From Flavobacteriia bacterium (GTDB lineage Bacteria; Bacteroidota; Bacteroidia; Flavobacteriales; Flavobacteriaceae), in NCBI GenBank assembly GCA_018500075.1, contig JAHBAN010000176.1:1-13378 (forward strand): a DNA stretch of 13,378 nucleotides, written 5' to 3'. Position 1 is the first letter of the stretch; each line of letters opens with the position of its first letter. Shown here one piece after another: positions 6,982 through 12,897 of the stretch. Both the position numbers and the translations under genes were made by a program. The notes beneath the pieces are model-generated. The model did not search any database. It worked only from the letters and a program-made list of their open reading frames with translations, and had not been told where the DNA came from.

Positions 6982-7555
6982 GACCAAGCTCCTTAAGGTC
7001 CTGATACCGGTCGCCAATGCGGTGATGTGGCCGCCCGCCGATGGAGGCGCCCAGCGCGATGACGATCTCGTCTGAAGCCGGCGCATCGGCGATAGAGGTC
7101 TGGATGGTCAGATAATGGCTGCGCCGCCCGCCGTCGTTCTTGTCCATCAAAGGGATCATCAGGGGCGCATTGGCCGGGCCACGCGTGTTGCAAAACGACA
7201 GGTAGGATTTTGCCCCGACAGCCTCCCGGAAGATATTGCCAAAATGCAGCGTATGGATCAGCGCCGACGCGTGCTCGATCTCGCCGTCAAGGCCGACAAT
7301 CGCCGATTTGCCATAGCCCTCGACCAGATCGCCGCTGCCCGCAGCCTCAAGGATCATATCGGTCAGGATCTGGCCAAGCTCTGGCGCACAGTCGCGAATG
7401 GCAGGCGACAGATCCTCCACAAAGCCCTGACCCGCCCAAGGATTCTTGATCACAGCCATGGCCGCAATGAGCTTGAGCGGCGTCGCAGCTACCCGGCCCC
7501 CTTCAACAAGGGTGTTTTCAACGTGCAAAAGCGTTTTTCGGATGTCAGCGGGCAC
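6953..7555 (-). CDS. DUF1185 / AA_synth family protein, first gene of the catabolic operon
   Basis: The 200-residue protein matches the AA_synth (DUF1185) family pattern: DIRKTLLHVENTLVEGGR at the N-terminus, AVIKNPWAGQGFVEDLSP (about 35-52), EGYGKSAIVGLDGEIEHASA (about 79-98), then SIADAPASDEIVIALGASI and GGRPHHRIG near the C-terminus. Its biochemical role is not established in spite of the family name. The GTG at 7555 is selected because AAAGGA lies eight bases upstream and because the family normally begins just before the DIRK segment; a TTG at 7612 would place the start inside the promoter. Heading the operon with the ring-opening enzymes, it probably acts on a pathway intermediate. The conserved Glu and His residues (EIEH, GGRPHHR) would be natural catalytic or metal-binding candidates, which is inference. 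Confidence 0.85.
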   Translation of the reverse strand: MPADIRKTLLHVENTLVEGGRVAATPLKLIAAMAVIKNPWAGQGFVEDLSPAIRDCAPELGQILTDMILEAAGSGDLVEGYGKSAIVGLDGEIEHASALIHTLHFGNIFREAVGAKSYLSFCNTRGPANAPLMIPLMDKNDGGRRSHYLTIQTSIADAPASDEIVIALGASIGGRPHHRIGDRYQDLKELGHDAENPAAV

Positions 7556-7568
7556 AGGCGCATTCCTT

Positions 7569-7598
7569 TTGCTGTGGTGAGTCGTGTTGTAATATGGT
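7569..7598 (+). promoter_or_regulatory. Candidate promoter of the GntR regulator operon
   Basis: TTGCTG (7569-7574) and TATGGT (7593-7598) are separated by 18 bases; each matches four of six consensus bases. The -10 overlaps the left half of the palindrome at 7594-7605, which would make the regulator autorepressed. It drives the rightward trio GntR, DUF1330, CMD-like. Confidence 0.42.
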
Positions 7599-7620
7599 AT
7601 ACCATCATACAAATTGTCAA
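7591..7620 (-). promoter_or_regulatory. Candidate promoter of the leftward catabolic operon
   Basis: On the minus strand a perfect TTGACA (7615-7620) is followed after 18 bases by CATATT (7591-7596), four of six matches to the -10 consensus. Transcription would begin near 7584, giving a leader of about 30 bases that carries the AAAGGA ribosome-binding site of the DUF1185 gene. The palindrome at 7594-7605 lies in the spacer and -10, a position suited to repression. Confidence 0.55.
7594..7605. promoter_or_regulatory. Perfect 12-bp palindrome, likely GntR (FadR-subfamily) operator
   Basis: ATGGTATACCAT is identical to its reverse complement. It fits the TNGT-N(1-3)-ACNA type of operator (TGGTATACCA) that FadR-subfamily GntR regulators bind as dimers. 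It lies between the divergent DUF1185 and GntR genes and overlaps the proposed -10 of both promoters, so one bound dimer could silence both arms until the inducer arrives. The binding protein is inferred from location. Confidence 0.65.
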
Positions 7621-7643
7621 TCGCGCCGCGAGGCCGCCCCGAA

Positions 7644-8336
7644 ATGGATCAAAAGACCTTGACGCTGGAACGGATAGAAACCGCGCCGCAGACCCTGCGC
7701 GACATTGTTCAAACCAAGATGCGCGATGCGATCATGTCGGGGCATTTTGCCCCCGGCGAGCGCCTTGTGGAGCGCCCGCTCTGTGAACAGCTTGGCGTCA
7801 GCCGCACGGTCGTGCGCGAAACGATCCGCTATCTGGAGGCCGAGGGGCTGGTGGAAACCATCTCCCACAAAGGGCCGATCGTCGCGACGCTGAACTGGAG
7901 TCAGGCCAAACAGATCTATGACATCCGCCGCCAGCTCGAGAGCGCGGCGGCCGAGGCCGCAGCCAAGGCCTCAACGCCCGCCTTCGAGGCCGATTTGCGC
8001 GCCGCCCTCGCACAGCTTGACGAGGCCATGCGCGCGCAGGACTGGAGCGTCATCTTTGCCGCCGCAACCGCGTTTTACGAGCGGATCTTTGCGCAGGCCG
8101 GCCATACCGTCGCCTGGGAAATCGTGCAGCGGCTCAACGGGCGCATAAGCCGCTTGCGCGCGCTCACACTCTCGGCCAAAGATCGCTCGACCTCAGGTCT
8201 GGCCCATATGAGCGCCATTGCCGACGCCGTGATCCGCAAGGATCCGCGCGACGCACGCGCCGCCGTAAAAGCCCATATCAAGGAGGCCGCCAAGATCGCA
8301 CAGGCCGTGCTGGCACAGGAGAAACGGAATGACTGA
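7644..8336 (+). CDS. GntR-family transcriptional regulator (FadR subfamily, FCD domain)
   Basis: Residues about 15-82 form the winged helix-turn-helix, with APGERLVERPLCEQLGVSRT (36-55) and VVRETIRYLEAEGLVE as the recognition region. Residues about 88-212 form an all-helical FCD effector domain (IYDIRRQLES at 91-100). Of the usual FCD metal-site histidines, His178 and His201 are present, but the position normally read as FH is FY (134-135), so effector or metal binding may differ from the classical type. The ATG at 7644 has GAGG ten bases upstream and gives a normal 230-residue protein; a TTG at 7614 would fall in the promoter. It is divergent from the catabolic operon and overlaps the next gene by eight bases, so it most likely senses the pathway substrate or an intermediate and controls both arms. 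Confidence 0.92.
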   Translation: MDQKTLTLERIETAPQTLRDIVQTKMRDAIMSGHFAPGERLVERPLCEQLGVSRTVVRETIRYLEAEGLVETISHKGPIVATLNWSQAKQIYDIRRQLESAAAEAAAKASTPAFEADLRAALAQLDEAMRAQDWSVIFAAATAFYERIFAQAGHTVAWEIVQRLNGRISRLRALTLSAKDRSTSGLAHMSAIADAVIRKDPRDARAAVKAHIKEAAKIAQAVLAQEKRND

Positions 8337-8625
8337 AGCCTATTGGATCGCCCATGTGACCGTCACAGACCCCGAAGCCTACAAGGACTATCAGGCCGTT
8401 GCCCCTGCGGCCTTTGCCAAATATGGCGCGGTTTTTCTGGCCCGAGGCGGGACGGCAGACACACCCGAAGGCAAGGCCTATGAGCGCCATGTCGTCATCC
8501 GGTTTGAAAGCTATGCAGCGGCGCGCGCCTGTTATAATTCGCCCGAATACGCCGCCGCCCGCGCCGCCCGCGCCGGCGCCTGTGACGCGCATATTGTGAT
8601 CGTAGAAGGACTTGAAGCCTCATGA
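8329..8625 (+). CDS. DUF1330 family small dimeric alpha-beta barrel protein
   Basis: The 98-residue protein has the DUF1330 pattern: YWIAHVTVTDPEAYKDYQ at the start, then FLARGGTADTPEG (about 37-49), ERHVVIRFESYAAARACYNS and PEYAAARAAR. The family adopts the ferredoxin-like dimeric alpha-beta barrel also seen in small monooxygenases, isomerases and chlorite-dismutase relatives, and its members have no general assigned reaction. AGGAG lies seven bases before the ATG, and the gene overlaps both neighbours (eight bases with the GntR gene, four with the CMD-like gene), so the three are clearly co-translated. A role in rearranging, deformylating or decarboxylating a ring-cleavage product would fit the context but is a guess. 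Confidence 0.88.
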   Translation: MTEAYWIAHVTVTDPEAYKDYQAVAPAAFAKYGAVFLARGGTADTPEGKAYERHVVIRFESYAAARACYNSPEYAAARAARAGACDAHIVIVEGLEAS

Positions 8626-9017
8626 GCAGCTTTGATGAAGACTTGTTTTTGAAAGGGCTTGAGCAACGCAAAGCCACTTTGGGCGCGGACTATGTCGAGA
8701 AAAATCTCGCCGCAGCCGACGCCTTCACCCGCCCCTTTCAGGAGGCCATGACAGCTTGGTGCTGGGGCTTTGGCTGGGGCGATGACGTCATTGACGCCAA
8801 AACCCGCTCGATGATGAACCTCGCGATGATCGGCGCTTTGGGCAAAATGCACGAATGGGAGCTGCATTGCAAAGGCGCGCTCAACAACGGTGTGAGCCGC
8901 GACGAGATCCGCGCCATCATCCATGTGATCGCGATTTATTGTGGCGTCCCACAAGGGCTGGAGTGCTTTCGCGCGGCGCGCAGGGTGCTCCAGGACGCCG
9001 AGGAGAGCGCGCCTTAA
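8622..9017 (+). CDS. Carboxymuconolactone decarboxylase (CMD) family protein, PcaC-like
   Basis: The 131-residue, all-helical protein matches the gamma-carboxymuconolactone decarboxylase branch of the CMD/AhpD fold: WGDDVIDAKTRSMMNLAMIG (52-71) and HEWELHCKGALNNGVSRDEI (77-96). The CxxC of AhpD peroxidases is absent; Cys83 stands alone after His82, so this is not a disulfide-reducing AhpD. Its start overlaps the DUF1330 stop as ATGA. The true pcaC product decarboxylates 4-carboxymuconolactone in the protocatechuate pathway, but no other pca gene is here, so the enzyme more probably acts on a different lactone or acid, perhaps a hydroxybutyrolactone-type intermediate of the neighbouring pathway. 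Confidence 0.87.
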   Translation: MSSFDEDLFLKGLEQRKATLGADYVEKNLAAADAFTRPFQEAMTAWCWGFGWGDDVIDAKTRSMMNLAMIGALGKMHEWELHCKGALNNGVSRDEIRAIIHVIAIYCGVPQGLECFRAARRVLQDAEESAP

Positions 9018-9025
9018 TCCCTATC

Positions 9026-9054
9026 CAAACACTGTAAAAATGATGTAGTATAAT
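9026..9054 (+). promoter_or_regulatory. Candidate promoter of eptA with a perfect TATAAT
   Basis: TATAAT at 9049-9054 lies in the short AT-rich gap after the CMD-like gene. A poor -35 (CAAACA, 9026-9031) sits 17 bases upstream, the profile expected of an activator-dependent promoter. It would separate the phospholipid/lipid A genes from the catabolic operon. Confidence 0.42.
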
Positions 9055-9078
9055 ACTTTTAACAAAACACCGTATTAT
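9050..9078. repeat. Inverted repeat ATAATAC/GTATTAT in front of eptA
   Basis: Two perfect 7-base arms (9050-9056 and 9072-9078) are separated by 15 bases, with centres 22 bases apart, about two helical turns. The left arm overlaps the proposed -10. This could be an operator for a dimeric regulator or a small hairpin in the leader. Confidence 0.35.
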
Positions 9079-9094
9079 CAAGGCATTATATATT

Positions 9095-10753
9095 ATGACG
9101 GACCGTTCCCCCCGGCTTTCCAAACTGGCGCGCTTGCGCAGCCGTCTCCAGATGCCGCCTCTGGCCCTCCTCGCCAGCGCCTTGCTGTTTGTCCTGATCT
9201 TTGACAACAGCACATTCTGGCGTATCGGCGCCGAGGTCTTTTCAGGCCATCTCCTCGCCTTTGCCGGTATGATCGGCGCAGTTTACAGCCTGACGCTGGC
9301 TGTGTTTTCGCTTTTTGCGCTTCCCTGGCTTGTGAAGCCCTTCAGCGTTTTCATCCTGATCCTGAGCAGCGTCACAAGCTATTACATGGACACGCTGGGC
9401 GCCTTCATTGACCGCGAGATGATCCAGAATGTCATGGTGACAACAGTCACGGAGTCAAAACACCTGATCACCGCCGGGTTTTTGCTTCATGTGGCGCTCT
9501 ACGGGCTGCTGCCCTCGGCTGTTGTGCTTGCACTCAAACTGACGCCACAGCGCAGGCGCGTTGCTTTGGCTGCGCCTGTTGTTGCCGGCGTGCTCTGCGC
9601 TCTGATCACCCTCGGGTTGCTCGCCACCGATTTCAAGACCTATGCCTCGATCCTGCGAGAGCGCAAAGACTTTTTGGCAAGCTACCAGCCCGGCGCGCCC
9701 GTGGTGAACAGCTTTCGCTATGCGGCGATGATGCGCAAAACGCTCAACATCGTGGTTCAGCCCTTGGGCGAAGATGCGACCAAAGGCGCCGCCTACAGCC
9801 CGGGCCAAAAGCCGGCTCTGACCGTGCTTGTGGTGGGCGAAACGGCGCGCGCCCAGAGCTTTGGTCTCAACGGCTATGCGCGCGACACAACCCCCAATCT
9901 CTCAAAGCTGCCGATTGTCGCCTTTGAGTCCGTGAGCAGCTGTGGCACCTCAACCGCCGTGTCCCTGCCCTGTATGTTTTCAAAACTGCCGCGCAAGGAC
10001 TACTCCTTTGAGGCCGGTGCCGCGCAACAAAACCTGCTGGACGTGCTCGCCCATGCAGGGCTTCATGTCGAATGGTGGGACAACAACACAGGCCACAAAG
10101 GTCTCGCCGACCGCCTTCCCAACCGGAGCTTTCTGGGAGAAGCCAGCCCCACCGCCTGCCGCGACGGCGAATGTGACGACGGCATATTCCTTCCGGCCCT
10201 GCGGGCCTATATCAACAGCCTCACCGAGGATACGGTGCTGGTGTTGCACCAGATCGGCAGCCATGGGCCTTCCTATTTCATGCGCTACCCGCCCGAGTTC
10301 GAAAAATTCACGCCCGCCTGCCATACGCCCGAGCTGAAGAAATGCTCCGCCGAGGAGGTGACAAACGCCTATGACAACACCATTGCCTTCACCGATCAGG
10401 TGTTGGCCGAAACCATCTCGCTTCTGGACAGCCAGCAGGATCTGAACACCGCGATGCTCTATGTCTCCGATCATGGCGAGTCGCTCGGCGAAGGCGGGCT
10501 TTACCTGCACGGAGCGCCCTATTTTATCGCGCCCAAAGAGCAAACACGGGTGCCAATGCTGCTCTGGATGTCAGACCGCTTTGCCACGCAGTTTGATCAT
10601 GATACAAAATGTCTGGAGAGCGCATCCAGCGCCCCTTTGAGCCATGACAATCTGTTTCATTCGGTCCTCGGGCTGATGGACATCACAACAGAGGTCTATG
10701 ACAAAAAACTTGACCTTTTTGCCGCCTGCCCGGCAAACAGAAGGAAAAGTTGA
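9095..10753 (+). CDS. eptA: Phosphoethanolamine transferase, EptA/MCR family
   Basis: The 552-residue inner-membrane enzyme should move phosphoethanolamine from phosphatidylethanolamine to lipid A or a related glycolipid. Five hydrophobic segments lie at about 22-37, 50-75, 78-98, 124-147 and 155-178, followed by a periplasmic sulfatase-fold domain. The zinc and catalytic residues match the MCR/EptA pattern: Glu249 in VVGETARAQSFGLNGY, the nucleophile Thr285 in SCGTSTAVSLPCMFS, His390 in GSHGPSYF, Asp459-His460 in YVSDHGESLGE and His472 in LYLHGAPY. Paired cysteines (283/293, 355/360, 409/417) fit the family's disulfides. The ATG at 9095 has only a weak AAGG 12 bases upstream. Downstream lie psd and pssA, which make the donor lipid. 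Such transferases lower the negative charge of the envelope and can give polymyxin tolerance; nothing here suggests a mobile mcr gene. The acceptor (lipid A 1- or 4'-position, or another glycan) is not determinable. Confidence 0.93.
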   Translation: MTDRSPRLSKLARLRSRLQMPPLALLASALLFVLIFDNSTFWRIGAEVFSGHLLAFAGMIGAVYSLTLAVFSLFALPWLVKPFSVFILILSSVTSYYMDTLGAFIDREMIQNVMVTTVTESKHLITAGFLLHVALYGLLPSAVVLALKLTPQRRRVALAAPVVAGVLCALITLGLLATDFKTYASILRERKDFLASYQPGAPVVNSFRYAAMMRKTLNIVVQPLGEDATKGAAYSPGQKPALTVLVVGETARAQSFGLNGYARDTTPNLSKLPIVAFESVSSCGTSTAVSLPCMFSKLPRKDYSFEAGAAQQNLLDVLAHAGLHVEWWDNNTGHKGLADRLPNRSFLGEASPTACRDGECDDGIFLPALRAYINSLTEDTVLVLHQIGSHGPSYFMRYPPEFEKFTPACHTPELKKCSAEEVTNAYDNTIAFTDQVLAETISLLDSQQDLNTAMLYVSDHGESLGEGGLYLHGAPYFIAPKEQTRVPMLLWMSDRFATQFDHDTKCLESASSAPLSHDNLFHSVLGLMDITTEVYDKKLDLFAACPANRRKS

Positions 10754-10830
10754 TTTGAGAGCTTTGCGCAGCCCGCCAAAGCGGCTAAGTGCTGCGCAGC
10801 CTTACATCACAACGACTTGAAAGAACGCCC
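10754..10830 (+). other. Short eptA-psd gap with repeats and a 10-bp palindrome
   Basis: The 77-base gap has no T-rich terminator and no strong promoter. It holds a GCTTTG/CAAAGC stem with a 10-base loop (10761-10782), a perfect palindrome GCTGCGCAGC (10791-10800), and a 9-base direct repeat TGCGCAGCC at 10765-10773 and 10793-10801. It may fold in the mRNA and adjust expression between eptA and psd, or be meaningless. Confidence 0.3.
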
Positions 10831-11523
10831 ATGAATATGCTCAAAATCGTCGCCGTGCCGATGCACAAGGAAGGCCGCAAATTTGTCGCGGTGTTCGCCG
10901 CCATCACTGTGGCCCTGGGCTTTTTGTGGGAGCCGCTCTTTTGGCTCGGCTGTGGCGCAACGGTCTGGTGCTATTACTTCTTTCGCGATCCGGTGCGCGT
11001 GATTTTGCAAAACGAAAACCTTGTTCTCTCGCCGGCAGACGGGGTTGTCTCGCTGATTGAAGAGGTTGTTCCCCCCGCCGAACTCGGGCTGGGCGAGGCG
11101 CCGGTGACGCGGGTTTCGGTCTTTATGAATGTGTTCAACTGCCATGTGAACCGCGCCCCCATTGCCGGCACGGTGACACAGATCACCTATCACCACGGCA
11201 AGTTTCTCAATGCCTCGCTGGACAAAGCCAGCGAATTCAACGAGCGCAACTGCCTGACCATCGAAACCCCGAAAGGCGCCAAAATCGGGGTCATCCAGAT
11301 TGCCGGTCTCGTGGCGCGGCGGATCGTCTGCTTTGTCAAGCCGGGCGATCAGCGCGCCGCAGGCGAGCGCTTCGGCCTGATCCGGTTTGGCAGCCGCCTT
11401 GATGTGTTCCTTCCCGCCGGTGTTCAGCCGCTTGTGCCGCTCGGCACAACGGCCGTCGCAGGCGAAACCATTCTGGCCGATCTGACAAACCCGACCCCCA
11501 ACCTGAAAGCCGTGTCACGATGA
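10831..11523 (+). CDS. psd: Phosphatidylserine decarboxylase proenzyme (short, alphaproteobacterial type)
   Basis: The 230-residue proenzyme converts phosphatidylserine to phosphatidylethanolamine with a pyruvoyl cofactor made by self-cleavage. The cleavage site is visible in RFGSRLDVFLP (185-195): breakage between Gly187 and Ser188 gives a large beta chain and a small alpha chain beginning with the pyruvoyl group. Other conserved pieces are FRDPVR (51-56), LSPADGVV (66-73), VFMNVFNCHVNRAP (97-110) and NERNCLTIETP (138-148). Residues about 17-45 form the membrane-associated hydrophobic N-terminus. The length matches the short form of alphaproteobacteria rather than the roughly 320-residue E. 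coli form. ATG at 10831 is chosen; the ribosome-binding site is weak (GAAAG), and ATG at 10837 is an alternative. An earlier in-frame GTG at 10789 lies in the gap repeat and is unlikely. It overlaps pssA as ATGA. Confidence 0.95.
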   Translation: MNMLKIVAVPMHKEGRKFVAVFAAITVALGFLWEPLFWLGCGATVWCYYFFRDPVRVILQNENLVLSPADGVVSLIEEVVPPAELGLGEAPVTRVSVFMNVFNCHVNRAPIAGTVTQITYHHGKFLNASLDKASEFNERNCLTIETPKGAKIGVIQIAGLVARRIVCFVKPGDQRAAGERFGLIRFGSRLDVFLPAGVQPLVPLGTTAVAGETILADLTNPTPNLKAVSR

Positions 11524-12263
11524 GCACCGAACGCACCATCAAACTGCGCCATGTTGTGCCCAGTATTGTCACTGTCTTCGCGCTCTGCGCGGGGCTTACG
11601 TCGGTGCGGATGAGCCTTGAGGGGCATTTGGAAACGGCGCTGGCCTTCATTCTGATCGCGGTGTTTCTGGATGCCGCCGATGGCAAGCTGGCGCGCTTTC
11701 TGGACACAGCCAGCCCCTTCGGGGCCGAGCTGGACACGCTGGCCGATTTTTTCAACTTCGGCATCGCGCCGGGCTTTCTGCTCTACAACACACTCTATAT
11801 CGGGACACCTGCCGCCAATCTGGGCTGGCTGGCCGCGCTTGTCTTGGCGGTGTGCTGCGCGTTGCGCCTCGCGCGGTTCAATCTCTCGATGAAAGACACA
11901 AACGTTACGATGGCAAAGGATAATTTCTTCGTCGGTGTGCCCGCCCCCGCGCTGGCCTGCCTCGCCTTGATGCCGATATTTATCCATCTCTCGGGCTGGA
12001 AACACCTCGATTACCCGCTGGTGCGCACCCTCTATATTATCGCGGTGGGCTTCCTCGCGGTGAGCACGATCCCGACATTCTCGGTCAAACACGCAAGCAT
12101 CAAACGCAAGCACCTCGCGGTTGCGATTGTGGCGGCGGTTGTGATGGTCGTCTGCCTGATGTCCTACCCATGGCCTACGCTCATGGCGATCAACCTGATC
12201 TATCTGATGACCCTGCCATTTTCCTACCGCGCCCAAAAGCGCCAGAAAGCCGCCAAAAGCTGA
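11520..12263 (+). CDS. pssA: CDP-diacylglycerol-serine O-phosphatidyltransferase (phosphatidylserine synthase)
   Basis: The 247-residue membrane protein makes phosphatidylserine from CDP-diacylglycerol and serine, feeding the adjacent decarboxylase. The CDP-alcohol phosphatidyltransferase signature DGxxARxxxxxxxxGxxxDxxxD is intact in residues 54-76 (Asp54, Gly55, Ala58, Arg59, Gly68, Asp72, Asp76). Hydrophobic segments at about 10-30, 36-53, 92-112, 138-158, 166-186, 197-215 and 218-236 give a multi-spanning membrane protein. ALRLARFNLSM (about 117-127) and FFVGVPAPALACLAL (about 136-150) are typical of the Bacillus/alphaproteobacterial PssA branch, unlike the phospholipase-D-like enzyme of E. 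coli. Its ATG overlaps the psd stop, so the two are translationally coupled and together supply the donor lipid for the flanking phosphoethanolamine transferases. Confidence 0.95.
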   Translation: MSTERTIKLRHVVPSIVTVFALCAGLTSVRMSLEGHLETALAFILIAVFLDAADGKLARFLDTASPFGAELDTLADFFNFGIAPGFLLYNTLYIGTPAANLGWLAALVLAVCCALRLARFNLSMKDTNVTMAKDNFFVGVPAPALACLALMPIFIHLSGWKHLDYPLVRTLYIIAVGFLAVSTIPTFSVKHASIKRKHLAVAIVAAVVMVVCLMSYPWPTLMAINLIYLMTLPFSYRAQKRQKAAKS

Positions 12264-12278
12264 TCTTCGGCCCCACAA

Positions 12279-12317
12279 GGCCCGCCGCCTAAGAAAGAGC
12301 TCTTTGGCGGCGGGGCC
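12279..12317. terminator. GC-rich inverted repeat between convergent pssA and the PAP2 gene, possible two-way terminator
   Basis: GGCCCGCCGCC (12279-12289) pairs with GGCGGCGGGGCC (12306-12317) with one bulged base. Inside lies the perfect palindrome AAAGAGCTCTTT (12294-12305). It starts 15 bases past the pssA stop and contains the stop and last eight codons of the opposing PAP2 gene. Neither strand has a clear T-run after the stem, so it may work with Rho or simply block convergent transcription. Confidence 0.5.
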
Positions 12318-12897
12318 TCCAACGGCTGGTGAAAAGAGTCGCCACAACGACTCCGATCAGCGCTCCGGCCACGGTTGCCGAAACAGTATGCGCGCCAAGC
12401 ATCACGCGCGCGTGCATCGTCAGCGCGGTGACGGGCAAACATAACACCAAAAACCACCAACTATAGCGGCGCGCCATAAACCAGCCCCCCGCACTCGCCA
12501 ATGTCGAATGGCCAGACGGCATATTGTGCTGTGAGTTCGGGCCACTGGGGCGCTGGCCAAGACGCGTTCCCATCACGCTGACATCATTCAACAGCCGCTT
12601 AGGCCCATGTGAGGCCACAATACCCGCTCCCACAATGCCCAGAATTTGTCCCGCCCCTTTCCAGTCGCGCAAAACAATAACAGTCGCAATAGGCACTGCA
12701 GTGTTCACATGACGCAGGTATTTTTCAGTGCCTTGCACGAGCGCCGTCTTGCCCGCAGCACGACAGACGGCATAGACCCCGTTTATATCGGATGGATAAA
12801 CCAACGCCCCGCCAATCAGCAGCCCGCTACAGCCAAGCGCAAGCGCATGGCGGCGCAGGTTGTGCCAAGGGAGAGCAATGTTGCGAATTGTGCTCAT
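12289..12897 (-). CDS. PAP2-type membrane phosphatase with variant active-site motifs
   Basis: The 202-residue protein has several membrane segments (about 18-35, 66-76, 82-96, 148-161, 170-190) and recognisable PAP2 motifs: RP in RLGQRPSGP (Arg116-Pro117), PSGH in NMPSGHS (127-130) and ARVMLGAH (163-170), giving Arg116, His130, Arg164 and His170 of the usual catalytic set. Two classical residues differ: the Lys of KX6RP reads Met109, and the Asp after the second His reads Ala174. The gene begins 55 bases downstream of the partial phosphoethanolamine transferase on the same strand and is convergent with pssA. In Helicobacter and others a PAP2 enzyme (LpxE) removes the lipid A 1-phosphate before EptA adds phosphoethanolamine, so such a role is plausible. 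Undecaprenyl-diphosphate or phosphatidylglycerophosphate phosphatase are alternatives. The ATG has no strong ribosome-binding site. Confidence 0.82.
   Translation of the reverse strand: MSTIRNIALPWHNLRRHALALGCSGLLIGGALVYPSDINGVYAVCRAAGKTALVQGTEKYLRHVNTAVPIATVIVLRDWKGAGQILGIVGAGIVASHGPKRLLNDVSVMGTRLGQRPSGPNSQHNMPSGHSTLASAGGWFMARRYSWWFLVLCLPVTALTMHARVMLGAHTVSATVAGALIGVVVATLFTSRWRPRRQRALS

Noticed and set aside
8622..9017. Protocatechuate pathway gene pcaC
   Set aside because: The family fits, but no other pca genes are present and the gene is coupled to an unrelated GntR/DUF1330 pair, so the specific name is not supported.
9095..10753. Mobile colistin-resistance gene (mcr)
   Set aside because: Catalytic residues match the shared EptA/MCR family, but there is no insertion sequence or plasmid feature nearby. 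The gene sits with psd and pssA and has composition like its neighbours, so it is chromosomal eptA-like.
11424..12347. 307-codon minus-strand frame opposite pssA
   Set aside because: The translation is almost entirely charged and His/Arg/Glu-rich, a mirror of a membrane-protein gene on the other strand; pssA is certain.
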